DNA from: Kiritimatiellia bacterium
Lineage (GTDB): Bacteria > Verrucomicrobiota > Kiritimatiellia > RFP12 > UBA3636
Reading direction: 5' to 3'
Assembly: GCA_016295275.1 (NCBI GenBank)
Contig: JAEDLN010000078.1
Coordinates: forward strand, 1-9,570
DNA: 9,570 bases
Position 1 is the stretch's first letter, and each line of letters opens with the position of its first letter. The position numbers and the translations under genes are program-made. Below the pieces are notes generated by a model. That model saw nothing but the letters and a program-made list of their open reading frames with translations. It had not been told where the DNA came from and made no database searches. Positions 1 through 6,050 of this stretch are shown here, piece by piece.

Positions 1-57
1 CCCCCCTTTTCACCGGTTCCGCTCTCGCGGATTCGAAAGCATTTCCCTTCCGCAGAC

Positions 58-98
58 ACGGACGGCCCGCCTCCATCAAGCGGTCCGTCCGTTTTCCT
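58..98 (+). terminator. Rho-independent terminator of an upstream gene outside the window
   Basis: An 8-bp perfect stem (58-65 with 85-92), a 1x1 C/T mismatch and a further 4-bp stem (67-70 with 80-83) close a 9-base loop. TTTT at 92-95 and a pyrimidine-rich run follow. The T-tract is on the plus side only, so it most likely ends a plus-strand transcript that enters from the left. Bases 1-57 contain no recognisable gene end. It separates nudC from whatever lies upstream, which suggests nudC starts its own transcription unit. Confidence 0.7.
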
Positions 99-142
99 TC
101 TCCCCCGCATTTCCCCGCCCCGCCGTCTCTGCGACTTTCGCC

Positions 143-880
143 ATGCTGCATCTTTCCCATCTTTTCTTCAAAGGCGATATCTGGGTTCTCCCCCTTCCCG
201 ATGGAACTTTCCAAACCCGTTTCCGGTTTGCCAGCCTGGAACCGCCGGAAAACAACCCCGGTATCTACGAATCGCCTACACCGCCCGTCGATGGTGCAAT
301 CCTTCTCAACTATCGGAAGCTGTACGCACACGTTCCCGAGGAAGAAATGCTCGCCGTCGCCCGTAGCCGGGGACTCCTCCAATGGCGCCTCGACAATCGC
401 CACTGCGGTCGCTGCGGAACCGCTCTCGATCGCTCGCGTATCCCGGACGATTATGCCATGGTTTGCCCCGCGTGCGGCACCCAAATCTACCCGCGGATTT
501 CCCCCGCCGTCATTGCCTTGATTACCCGCGGAGACGAGGTGCTGCTGGAACACAATATGCAATACGGATACCCGTACGGAACGCTCGTCGCCGGCTATAT
601 CGAACCCGGCGAAACCGCTGAACAGGCCGTCGCACGCGAAACATTCGAGGAAACCGGAATCCGCCTCAAAAATATCCGCTATGTCGCTTCCCAGCCCTGG
701 CCCTTCCCCGCTTCCCTGATGCTCGGATTCCGCGCCGAATACGAAAGCGGCGAACTGAAACCCGATGGCAAGGAAATCGACCGCTGCTCTTTCTTCCGCA
801 AATCCGATCTTCCCGCCATCCCGCCGCCGCCTTCAATCGCACGGCGCTTGCTCGATGCTTGGATTCGTGGTGAAATATAG
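143..880 (+). CDS. nudC: NudC-type NADH pyrophosphatase / NAD-RNA decapping Nudix hydrolase
   Basis: The 245-residue product is predicted to hydrolyse NAD(H) to NMN(H) and AMP and, as known for NudC, to remove NAD caps from RNA 5' ends in the cytoplasm. Seen in the sequence: a zinc ribbon with Cys88, Cys91, Cys108 and Cys111 (CGRCG and CPACG pairs); a complete Nudix box at 151-173 with Gly151, Glu157, Arg165-Glu166, Glu169-Glu170 and Gly172; and the SQPWPFP signature at 183-189, which separates the NudC subfamily from other Nudix enzymes. Length is close to E. coli NudC (257 aa). The Nudix-box position after Arg-Glu is Thr167, where a hydrophobic residue is usual. ATG143 is the only ATG in frame upstream of the domain, although no stop codon closes the frame to its left. 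No Shine-Dalgarno is visible. It is the first gene of a plus-strand run, 47 nt before the NERD gene. Confidence 0.95.
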   Translation: MLHLSHLFFKGDIWVLPLPDGTFQTRFRFASLEPPENNPGIYESPTPPVDGAILLNYRKLYAHVPEEEMLAVARSRGLLQWRLDNRHCGRCGTALDRSRIPDDYAMVCPACGTQIYPRISPAVIALITRGDEVLLEHNMQYGYPYGTLVAGYIEPGETAEQAVARETFEETGIRLKNIRYVASQPWPFPASLMLGFRAEYESGELKPDGKEIDRCSFFRKSDLPAIPPPPSIARRLLDAWIRGEI

Positions 881-927
881 ACGCCGCAAAACAGGCGGCT
901 TACGATTCACAATCCGTTCCATTTGAC

Positions 928-1641
928 ATGAAAAACGCTCAAGTCTACGGCTCTCCCGGTATCCGCGTCCGAATGCTCGGCCTCGCCGCTATTTATTGGC
1001 CATACCTGCTCTTCCTGCTTCTGATCGGATGGATGCTCGGCTGTATCGTCCCAATCGAAATTCCGTCGCCCGTCGCCGCACTCGTTCTGCTCGCAATCGC
1101 ATTCCTCTCTTGGTTCCTCTCCAAATCCTGCTCCCTCCGCTTCAGCCTCTTCATGAAGGGAGCCCGCGGCGAAGAGCTCGTGGCGCAACAGCTCGCCTTC
1201 CTGCCTGCCGGATGGAGCGTGGTCCATAGCGTGCCAAGAAGCGGTATCATCTATGGCGGCGGCGATTACGATCATGTCGTCGTCGCACCCGGCGCCATCT
1301 ATGTCATCGAAACCAAAAACTGGGCCGGTCCCGTTACCATCGAAAACGGAAATGTCTACGTCGGCGGTCGCCCAACGTCCCATTCCCCGATCGCACAGGC
1401 ACGCCAAGAGGCTATCGATCTGGCCGCGTTCCTCCAGAATGTCGTCCCAGCCGGAACGCCCGTCGCCGGTATCGTCTGTTTCGCAAGCAATGGTCTCGCG
1501 GAAGACTGCGTTCGCGTCGATGATACCGTCGTTTGCAACCTGCGCGTCCTTTGCGATGTCCTCCGCAACGGAAAATACCAGCCGTTCGACGAAAACCACC
1601 GCTCCCTCATCATCGATCGCCTCCTCTCCGCTAGCCGCTGA
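928..1641 (+). CDS. Two-TM membrane protein with cytoplasmic NERD (nuclease-related) domain
   Basis: The 237-residue product has two hydrophobic segments near the N terminus (about 20-42 and 48-66), followed by a NERD domain (about 78-190). The expected conserved features are visible: GARGEE with Glu82; the DYDHVVV strand with Asp115; the IETKNW strand with Glu128 and Lys130, which resembles the D...ExK core of restriction-type nucleases; and Gln157/Gln160 in the helix that follows. The NERD family is predicted to be nuclease-related, but activity and substrate are mostly unproven, so the role here is unknown. With both TMs N-terminal, the domain most likely faces the cytoplasm. ATG928 follows 47 nt after nudC with no Shine-Dalgarno. 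The gene ends 9 nt before the G1P dehydrogenase-like gene, which suggests co-transcription. Domain identity is fairly sure; function is not. Confidence 0.85.
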   Translation: MKNAQVYGSPGIRVRMLGLAAIYWPYLLFLLLIGWMLGCIVPIEIPSPVAALVLLAIAFLSWFLSKSCSLRFSLFMKGARGEELVAQQLAFLPAGWSVVHSVPRSGIIYGGGDYDHVVVAPGAIYVIETKNWAGPVTIENGNVYVGGRPTSHSPIAQARQEAIDLAAFLQNVVPAGTPVAGIVCFASNGLAEDCVRVDDTVVCNLRVLCDVLRNGKYQPFDENHRSLIIDRLLSASR

Positions 1642-1650
1642 TCCCCCTCC

Positions 1651-2955
1651 ATGCAAAGCTTTTCAGACCGCTTTCGCGAACACTTTCCGTCAGACGCCTC
1701 CGCCTTGATTGTCGCAGATCTCGATTCCTGGAATCTCGCAGGTCGCGAAGTCTACGGCGAACTCCGCAACGCAAACGTCCCTGTCGCCAAACCCTGCATC
1801 TTCGAAAGCGAACCCGCCCTCTCCGCCGCCGCGCAAACCAAAATCCTCGATGCCCTGTCCGCCCTCCCGGAAAAGCCGCAACGGACAATCCTCGCAATCG
1901 GCGGCGGACGCCTCGCCGACCTCGCCAAACTCTCCGCATCCGTCGCCGGATGCTCCTACGCCGTCTATGTGACCGTTCCCGATACCGATTCCCTCGCGTC
2001 TCCCTTCCTGACCGACGAGCTCGCCGCCCTGCCGCTCCTCCAATATGCCCCGCCACCCCCTCTCGCACCCGTCTTCGTCTACGCCGATCCCGCCCGTATC
2101 CTCTACGCTCCGCTGAAAGCCCGCTCCGCCGGTTACGGAGACCTTTTCGGAAAATTTGCCGCCGGCGCCGACTGGCTCCTCGCCGAATCAATCGCCGAAT
2201 CCGATCCAATCGACCGGAAGGCTTGGGATGTCCTTCAAAACGGTATGACCGATTGGACAATCCACCCAAAAGAACTCTCCCAAAGCGATCCCAACGCTAC
2301 CGAAGACCTCCTTGCCGGACTCCTCGCCGCCGGCGCCGCCGCCACCCTCGCACGCTCCAAACGCCCGTGCGAAGGCGCCGAACACCTGTTCGCCCAAACA
2401 TGGGCAATGTCCGCAACCGGTCGCCAAACGCCGCATGGACACCTCGTCGCCCTCGGAACCCTCTGCTCCCTCGCCTTCTACGTCACCCTTTTCAAATACG
2501 AATTCTCGGCCGCTTCCATCCCGGACGCGCTCGCGACCTATCCTTCTTGGGAAGAACGCGAAAAGCTCATCCGATCTCTCCTCCCGGATTCCCCCCTCCT
2601 GTCTCTGGCCCTCGCCGAATCTCGCGCAAAACACCTTACCCCGGAAGCGCTCGCCGATCGACTCCGCAACCTCGCTTCCGTCTGGCCGGATCTGCGCGAA
2701 CGGCTTTCCCGACAACTCATGTACTTCCCGCGCATGAGAGCCATGCTGCTCTGCGCAGGCTGCCCGATCACTCCCGCCGATATCGGCTTTACCCCCGCAC
2801 GGCTCGCCGCTTCCGCCATTGTCGCCCAAATGCTCTCGCGCCGCTATTCCGTGCTCGATTTCGCCTACGAAACCGGTACCTTCGCCGCTTGTATCGAATC
2901 CCTCCAAGACGCCTTCGAAATCGATAACGCCAAATCCGGGAAACAAATGCTCTGA
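1651..2955 (+). CDS. sn-glycerol-1-phosphate dehydrogenase-like protein (AraM/EgsA, iron-containing ADH superfamily)
   Basis: The 434-residue product resembles the AraM/EgsA branch of the metal-dependent polyol dehydrogenases, which reduce dihydroxyacetone phosphate to sn-glycerol-1-phosphate with NAD(P)H. Evidence: the dinucleotide-binding GGGRLADLAK motif (84-93, Gly84-86, Asp90, Lys93); AGYGDLFGKFAAGADW (160-175), the AraM-like signature; the three expected metal ligands Asp164, His245 (GAEH) and His262 (HGHLVALG); and an AraM-like C-terminal RYSVLDFAYETG (398-409). The central PTxxSxD motif reads PDTDSLASP (110-118), so the Asp expected to contact substrate appears to be Ala116. The product could therefore act on another polyol phosphate. 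At 434 aa it is somewhat longer than B. subtilis AraM. It is the last gene of the run, 9 nt behind the NERD gene, and is followed by a terminator. A glycerol dehydrogenase is a less likely alternative. Confidence 0.8.
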   Translation: MQSFSDRFREHFPSDASALIVADLDSWNLAGREVYGELRNANVPVAKPCIFESEPALSAAAQTKILDALSALPEKPQRTILAIGGGRLADLAKLSASVAGCSYAVYVTVPDTDSLASPFLTDELAALPLLQYAPPPPLAPVFVYADPARILYAPLKARSAGYGDLFGKFAAGADWLLAESIAESDPIDRKAWDVLQNGMTDWTIHPKELSQSDPNATEDLLAGLLAAGAAATLARSKRPCEGAEHLFAQTWAMSATGRQTPHGHLVALGTLCSLAFYVTLFKYEFSAASIPDALATYPSWEEREKLIRSLLPDSPLLSLALAESRAKHLTPEALADRLRNLASVWPDLRERLSRQLMYFPRMRAMLLCAGCPITPADIGFTPARLAASAIVAQMLSRRYSVLDFAYETGTFAACIESLQDAFEIDNAKSGKQML

Positions 2956-2991
2956 CCACTTTTTCCCCCCCACTCACACGCACACAAAGAT

Positions 2992-3037
2992 AAAAACGCC
3001 GCCCATGCCCCGCATGGACGGTGTTCTTTCTTCTTTT
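2992..3037. terminator. Bidirectional terminator between convergent genes
   Basis: A stem of about 12 pairs (2996-3007 with 3014-3025, one C/A mismatch and one wobble) encloses a short C-rich loop. On the plus strand it is followed by a T-rich run (3024-3037). On the minus strand it is followed directly by TTTTT (bases 2996-2992). It lies in the 106-bp gap between the ends of the plus-strand dehydrogenase gene and the minus-strand coiled-coil gene, so it can serve both. Nothing else is recognisable in that gap. Confidence 0.75.
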
Positions 3038-3061
3038 CCCAGAAAGCGCGCAATTCCTCTT

Positions 3062-3550
3062 CTACTCGCCCGCTTCCGTGCCCTCGCTCTTGGCACTCCG
3101 GTATCGTACCTGCGGCGACTTCGCCCGTTCTTCCTTCCTTCTCCGCAAGTCGTACTCCAAATAGGCGCCGACTTCCTGCAACCGCTTGATCTTCTCCGGA
3201 ATTCCCTCGCGCTTGTAAAGCAACGCCTCCCGCGCATCCGAATACTTCTGCATCGCCGCATTCACCTCCCCGGCACTCGCACCGCGCAACGAAAGACGCT
3301 GCGGCTCCGCCTTCAATTCCGCCAACGACGGATCTTCGCCGCATTCTTCCCGCGCCATCGCAATCTCTTGCATCAGATTGCGAAGCTCGATCCGCAAATA
3401 CCGCCGCTCATACTCGGTCAGAAAATCCGGCACCTTCTCCGACGCCCCGGTCGGAATCTCCGGACGCGAAATCGCTTGAGAAACCGACGCCGAAAACAGC
3501 GCCATCGCAAAAAACGCAATCAAACTTCGCCGAGCTTGCTTCCCCGTCAT
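3062..3550 (-). CDS. Exported helical/coiled-coil protein of unknown function
   Basis: The 162-residue product matches no family I recognise. It starts with a typical Sec signal peptide: Lys/Arg at 4-8, a hydrophobic core at about 9-22, and a likely cleavage after SQA at residue 26. The mature part is almost all charged helix, rich in Glu, Arg, Lys, Leu and Ala (about 40-142), with heptad-like spacing consistent with a coiled coil. It ends in a short hydrophilic tail. A single Cys (Cys70) sits in the helical part. The start is well supported: AAAGGGGTGA (minus strand, 3565-3556) is a good Shine-Dalgarno 6-7 nt before ATG3550. That SD overlaps the TGA of the TonB-like gene, so the two are probably translationally coupled. 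A periplasmic partner or stabiliser of the TonB-like protein is an inference from this pairing only. Confidence 0.75.
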   Translation of the reverse strand: MTGKQARRSLIAFFAMALFSASVSQAISRPEIPTGASEKVPDFLTEYERRYLRIELRNLMQEIAMAREECGEDPSLAELKAEPQRLSLRGASAGEVNAAMQKYSDAREALLYKREGIPEKIKRLQEVGAYLEYDLRRRKEERAKSPQVRYRSAKSEGTEAGE

Positions 3551-3554
3551 CGCT

Positions 3555-4361
3555 TCACCCCTTTAATTCAAAGTTGACCGTTACCGTCGGATTCGCGCGG
3601 ACAAACCGATCCGTCAAATGCCGGAAGACACGTACCGCACGGGCCGCAGATAACACCGATTGGTCCAATACCGGATTCCCGGAACTGGTCTGCAACCGCA
3701 CGCTCCGGACTACGCCCCCGGTTCCAATCGAAATCTCTATCACTGGCGAACGCTGCCCGATGGCCGATGAATCCGGTCGAATCCACGCCTGGTACAACTG
3801 GTCGCGAATCAAAACCAGACACCGCTCATTCTCCGTCGCCGGAATCGATGTCGTTTCCGCCGGACGAGCCCCCATCGCCATCAGCTTGCGAATCTCCTCG
3901 TCCGTCAATTTCGGCCCGTTGACGTCGATCGATCGCTTGATTTCCCGATCCTTGATTTTCGAGGTCTCCGGCGGCTTCACAATCTCGCGCTTCCGGTTTT
4001 CCGGCCTGCGCTCGACGATTTTCTTGCTGATCTGGATTTCACGCCTCTTCGGCGGCTTCTTCTCCGCAGGAAGCAAATCCGGATCCGGCTTTTCTTCCTC
4101 TGCCTTCGGTTGCTCTTTTTCCTCCGGAACCGCCTTCGGCTGCCTTTCCTCCTCCGCCGGGGGAACCGCAACCGTGAAATCCGTCAGAATGTCGATTTCC
4201 TTCTGCTCCGGTTTCCGGAACGTTGCCACGCTGGCCGCCACAATCGCCGCCAAAAGCGCAATATGGAAAATGCCCGAGTACAGAAGCCTGCGCTTCAATG
4301 CGCGCTTCTCCTGCTCCTCCTCTTCCAAGGTTTTTCCGATTTTCGGCGAATACAACTGCAT
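3555..4361 (-). CDS. TonB/TolA-family envelope-spanning protein
   Basis: The 268-residue product has TonB/TolA architecture. A short cytoplasmic Glu/Lys/Arg-rich segment (1-27) precedes one TM anchor (about 28-47). A periplasmic Pro/Lys/Glu/Arg-rich stalk follows (about 65-150), and then a C-terminal globular domain (about 178-266). That domain contains LYQAW (189-193), an EISIGTGGVV strand pair (209-218) and SSGNPVLDQSV (226-236), as in TonB/TolA C-terminal domains. Such proteins couple inner-membrane proton-motive force to outer-membrane events; the partner is not known here and no exbB/exbD/tolQ/tolR lies in the window. I chose ATG4361 because residues MQLYSPKIGK lead directly into the anchor and the extended -10 lies just upstream. 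Longer in-frame starts (for example ATG4385) run antisense across the divergent promoter region and glmM and give no recognisable domain. Whether it is TonB or TolA cannot be decided. Confidence 0.85.
   Translation of the reverse strand: MQLYSPKIGKTLEEEEQEKRALKRRLLYSGIFHIALLAAIVAASVATFRKPEQKEIDILTDFTVAVPPAEEERQPKAVPEEKEQPKAEEEKPDPDLLPAEKKPPKRREIQISKKIVERRPENRKREIVKPPETSKIKDREIKRSIDVNGPKLTDEEIRKLMAMGARPAETTSIPATENERCLVLIRDQLYQAWIRPDSSAIGQRSPVIEISIGTGGVVRSVRLQTSSGNPVLDQSVLSAARAVRVFRHLTDRFVRANPTVTVNFELKG
3556..3565 (-). promoter_or_regulatory. Strong Shine-Dalgarno overlapping the stop codon of the upstream gene
   Basis: The minus-strand sequence AAAGGGGTGA holds both the ribosome binding site of the exported coiled-coil gene and most of the TGA stop of the TonB-like gene. 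The two coding regions are separated by only 4 nt. This supports translational coupling and fixes the start of the downstream gene at 3550. It is one of only two clear Shine-Dalgarno sites in the window. Confidence 0.7.
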
Positions 4362-4368
4362 GCCCCGG

Positions 4369-4379
4369 ATTGTATCATA
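4369..4379 (-). promoter_or_regulatory. Candidate extended -10 promoter for the TonB-like gene
   Basis: The minus strand reads TATGATACAAT across this site. It contains TATGAT (4379-4374) and the overlapping TACAAT (4374-4369) preceded by TGA, an extended -10 arrangement. No good -35 is found at a 16-18 nt spacing. A start about 7 nt downstream would fall around 4367-4362, at or a few bases before ATG4361, giving an almost leaderless mRNA. The match is by eye only. Confidence 0.4.
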
Positions 4380-4497
4380 AATCATCCGTTTCCGCACATC
4401 GGACCAATCCCTTCTTTTTTTCGTGCGAAAACGCCCCGTGCCTGGGCAAAAATGCCGGTGCCGCGAAAAAATCTCCCCCACGCGCCGCCGCATGCGC

Positions 4498-4527
4498 ATG
4501 GCATTGATTTCCCATTTATGGTATAGT
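4498..4527 (+). promoter_or_regulatory. Candidate sigma70-type promoter of glmM
   Basis: TGGTATAGT (4519-4527) is a good extended -10, with TATAGT at 4522-4527. A 4-of-6 match to the -35 consensus, ATGGCA, lies at 4498-4503 with an 18-nt spacer. The expected start near 4534 would give a leader of about 38 nt. The leader is strongly pyrimidine-rich and has no Shine-Dalgarno. The palindrome at 4491-4500 overlaps the -35 edge. By-eye prediction. Confidence 0.5.
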
Positions 4528-4571
4528 CCGTTCGATTCACCTCTTTCACTCTGTCTTTTGTTCGTTTCATT

Positions 4572-5933
4572 ATGGGAAAATACTTTGGAACCGATGGCGT
4601 CCGCGGTATCGCTAATCAACATCCGATGACAGCCGAAATGGCACTCGCAATCGGGCGTGCAACGGCTTATGTGCTTAAAAAAGGACATACCGGTCTCAAT
4701 CGAATCCTCGTCGGTAAGGATACCCGCCTCTCCGGCTATATGCTCGAAAACGCCCTCACCGCCGGAATCTGCTCCATGGGTGTCGATGTCCTCCTGACAG
4801 GCCCGCTGCCGACTCCCGGTATCGCATTCCTGACCCGCTCCATGCGGTGCGTCGCCGGTATCGTCATCTCCGCTTCCCATAACCCGTTCGAGGATAACGG
4901 AATCAAAATCTTCTCCTCCGGCGGCTTCAAACTCAGCGACGCCCTCGAAAACGAAATCGAAAGCTACCTGTCCGGAGGAACGCTTTCCCTCGAAACCCCG
5001 CCGCCCGATCAAATCGGACGCGCCCACCGCATCAACGACGCCCATGGCCGCTACATCGAATTCTGCAAGACGACCTTCCCCAACGAATTCACCCTCAGCG
5101 GAATGCGGATCGTTCTCGATTGCTCCAACGGCGCCAGCTATGCAATCGCGCCAACCATCTTCTCCGAACTCGGCGCAGATGTCGTGACCATCCACGCCGA
5201 ACCGAACGGTACGAATATCAATACCAACTGCGGCTCCCAACATACGGAGGATCTTCGCCGAAAGGTGCTTGAAACAAAGGCCGATATCGGTCTCGCATTC
5301 GATGGCGATGCCGACCGCTTGATCTCCGTCGACGAAAACGGCCGCGAGGTCTCCGGCGATCACACCATCGCCATCTGCGCCAAATCAATGCTCGAAAACG
5401 GAACGCTCCACAATAAAACCGTCGTTCTTACCCCAATGTCAAACCTCGGGCTCCGTCTCGTTCTCGAAAAGTTGGGGATCCGGTGGCTGGATGCCGGTGT
5501 CGGCGATCGTCTCGTTCTTGAGCTGATGCAAAAGGAGGGCGCATCCCTCGGCGGCGAACAGTCCGGTCACGTGATCTTCCTCGACAAGCATACGACCGGC
5601 GACGGTATCGTCTCGGCTCTCCAACTCCTCGCGGCTATGAAACAGTCCGGACGCAAACTCTCCGAATTGGCATCCATCTTCCGCGAAGCCCCGCAACGCC
5701 TCATCAATATCGATGTCGTCGAAAAGCCGCCCCTGACTTCCTTGCCGAATGTCTCCTCCGCCATCTGCGACGCCGAACGCGAACTAGGCAAAAACGGACG
5801 CGTCCTCGTGCGTTACTCCGGAACCCAAAAGCTCTGCCGCGTCATGGTCGAAGCCTCCGAACAGGAAGCCGTCGATCGGCTTTCCGTAAAGATTGCCGAC
5901 GAAATCCAAAAGACCATCGGCGTCAAATCCTGA
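4572..5933 (+). CDS. glmM: Phosphoglucosamine mutase
   Basis: The 453-residue product converts glucosamine-6-phosphate to glucosamine-1-phosphate, the cytoplasmic step that feeds UDP-GlcNAc for peptidoglycan and LPS. All family landmarks are present: N-terminal KYFGTDGVRG (3-11); the phosphoserine loop ISASHNP with Ser102; the Mg2+ loop DGDADR (244-249; Asp244, Asp246, Asp248); the sugar-binding GGEQSGH loop near 325; and the C-terminal phosphate-binding loop RYSGTQ. The last usually reads RxSGTE, so Gln replaces Glu there. Length fits the family (E. coli 445 aa). The start at ATG4572 is fixed by the universal N-terminal motif. There is no Shine-Dalgarno; the leader is pyrimidine-rich. It looks monocistronic, with 117 bp to cpaB. 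It is divergent from the TonB-like gene. Very secure call. Confidence 0.97.
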   Translation: MGKYFGTDGVRGIANQHPMTAEMALAIGRATAYVLKKGHTGLNRILVGKDTRLSGYMLENALTAGICSMGVDVLLTGPLPTPGIAFLTRSMRCVAGIVISASHNPFEDNGIKIFSSGGFKLSDALENEIESYLSGGTLSLETPPPDQIGRAHRINDAHGRYIEFCKTTFPNEFTLSGMRIVLDCSNGASYAIAPTIFSELGADVVTIHAEPNGTNINTNCGSQHTEDLRRKVLETKADIGLAFDGDADRLISVDENGREVSGDHTIAICAKSMLENGTLHNKTVVLTPMSNLGLRLVLEKLGIRWLDAGVGDRLVLELMQKEGASLGGEQSGHVIFLDKHTTGDGIVSALQLLAAMKQSGRKLSELASIFREAPQRLINIDVVEKPPLTSLPNVSSAICDAERELGKNGRVLVRYSGTQKLCRVMVEASEQEAVDRLSVKIADEIQKTIGVKS

Positions 5934-5949
5934 TCGTCCCCCCACGCAC

Positions 5950-5987
5950 AAAAAAATCGAGAGACGCTTCCGCACGAAGCGCCTCTC
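5950..5987 (-). terminator. Terminator-like hairpin oriented for the minus strand
   Basis: A 12-bp stem (5959-5970 with 5976-5987) has a 5-base loop (CGCAC). Read on the minus strand all 12 positions pair, one as G-U, and the stem is followed by GA and seven Ts (5956-5950). Read on the plus strand, the same stem has an A-C mismatch and no T-run follows. By structure it terminates leftward transcription, yet it sits 17 nt after glmM, a rightward gene. It may still act as a weak 3' stem-loop for glmM. Confidence 0.6.
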
Positions 5988-6050
5988 TCCTGAAGACGAA
6001 ACACTCCCCCTCGCCGTTACACCAAACCGTCCCCAGCAAGAGAATTCGCT

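Larger units (their letters stand above)
4362..4571. other. Divergent intergenic region between the TonB-like gene and glmM
   Basis: This 210-bp gap separates the 5' ends of two divergently transcribed genes, so it must carry both promoters unless they lie inside the genes. It is less coding-like than its surroundings, with several A- and T-runs (T8 at about 4414-4421, A-runs near 4448 and 4466). It also has a perfect 10-bp palindrome (CATGCGCATG, 4491-4500) and a small GGCA-AAAA-TGCC hairpin near 4447-4458. Open frames that run through it are shadows. Confidence 0.6.

Noticed and set aside
883..899. Small GCCGC/GCGGC hairpin between nudC and the NERD gene
   Set aside because: Only five pairs and no T-tract; too weak to call a terminator, although some attenuation cannot be excluded.
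923..928. Perfect TTGACA, a possible -35 element
   Set aside because: It overlaps the NERD start codon and has no -10 at a proper spacing; a promoter there would start transcription inside the gene.
1950..2927. 325-codon Arg/Pro-rich plus-strand frame
   Set aside because: An out-of-frame shadow of the dehydrogenase gene, whose own frame has clear conserved motifs.
143..2955. Defence island built around the NERD nuclease-related protein
   Set aside because: Neighbours are ordinary metabolic-type genes and no helicase, toxin, methylase or phage gene is present; evidence is insufficient.
4362..5363. Long upstream extension of the TonB-like reading frame (602 codons in all)
   Set aside because: It runs antisense through the first half of a clear glmM, shows no domain or signal, and its start lies inside another gene. 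It is a shadow frame caused by the codon bias.
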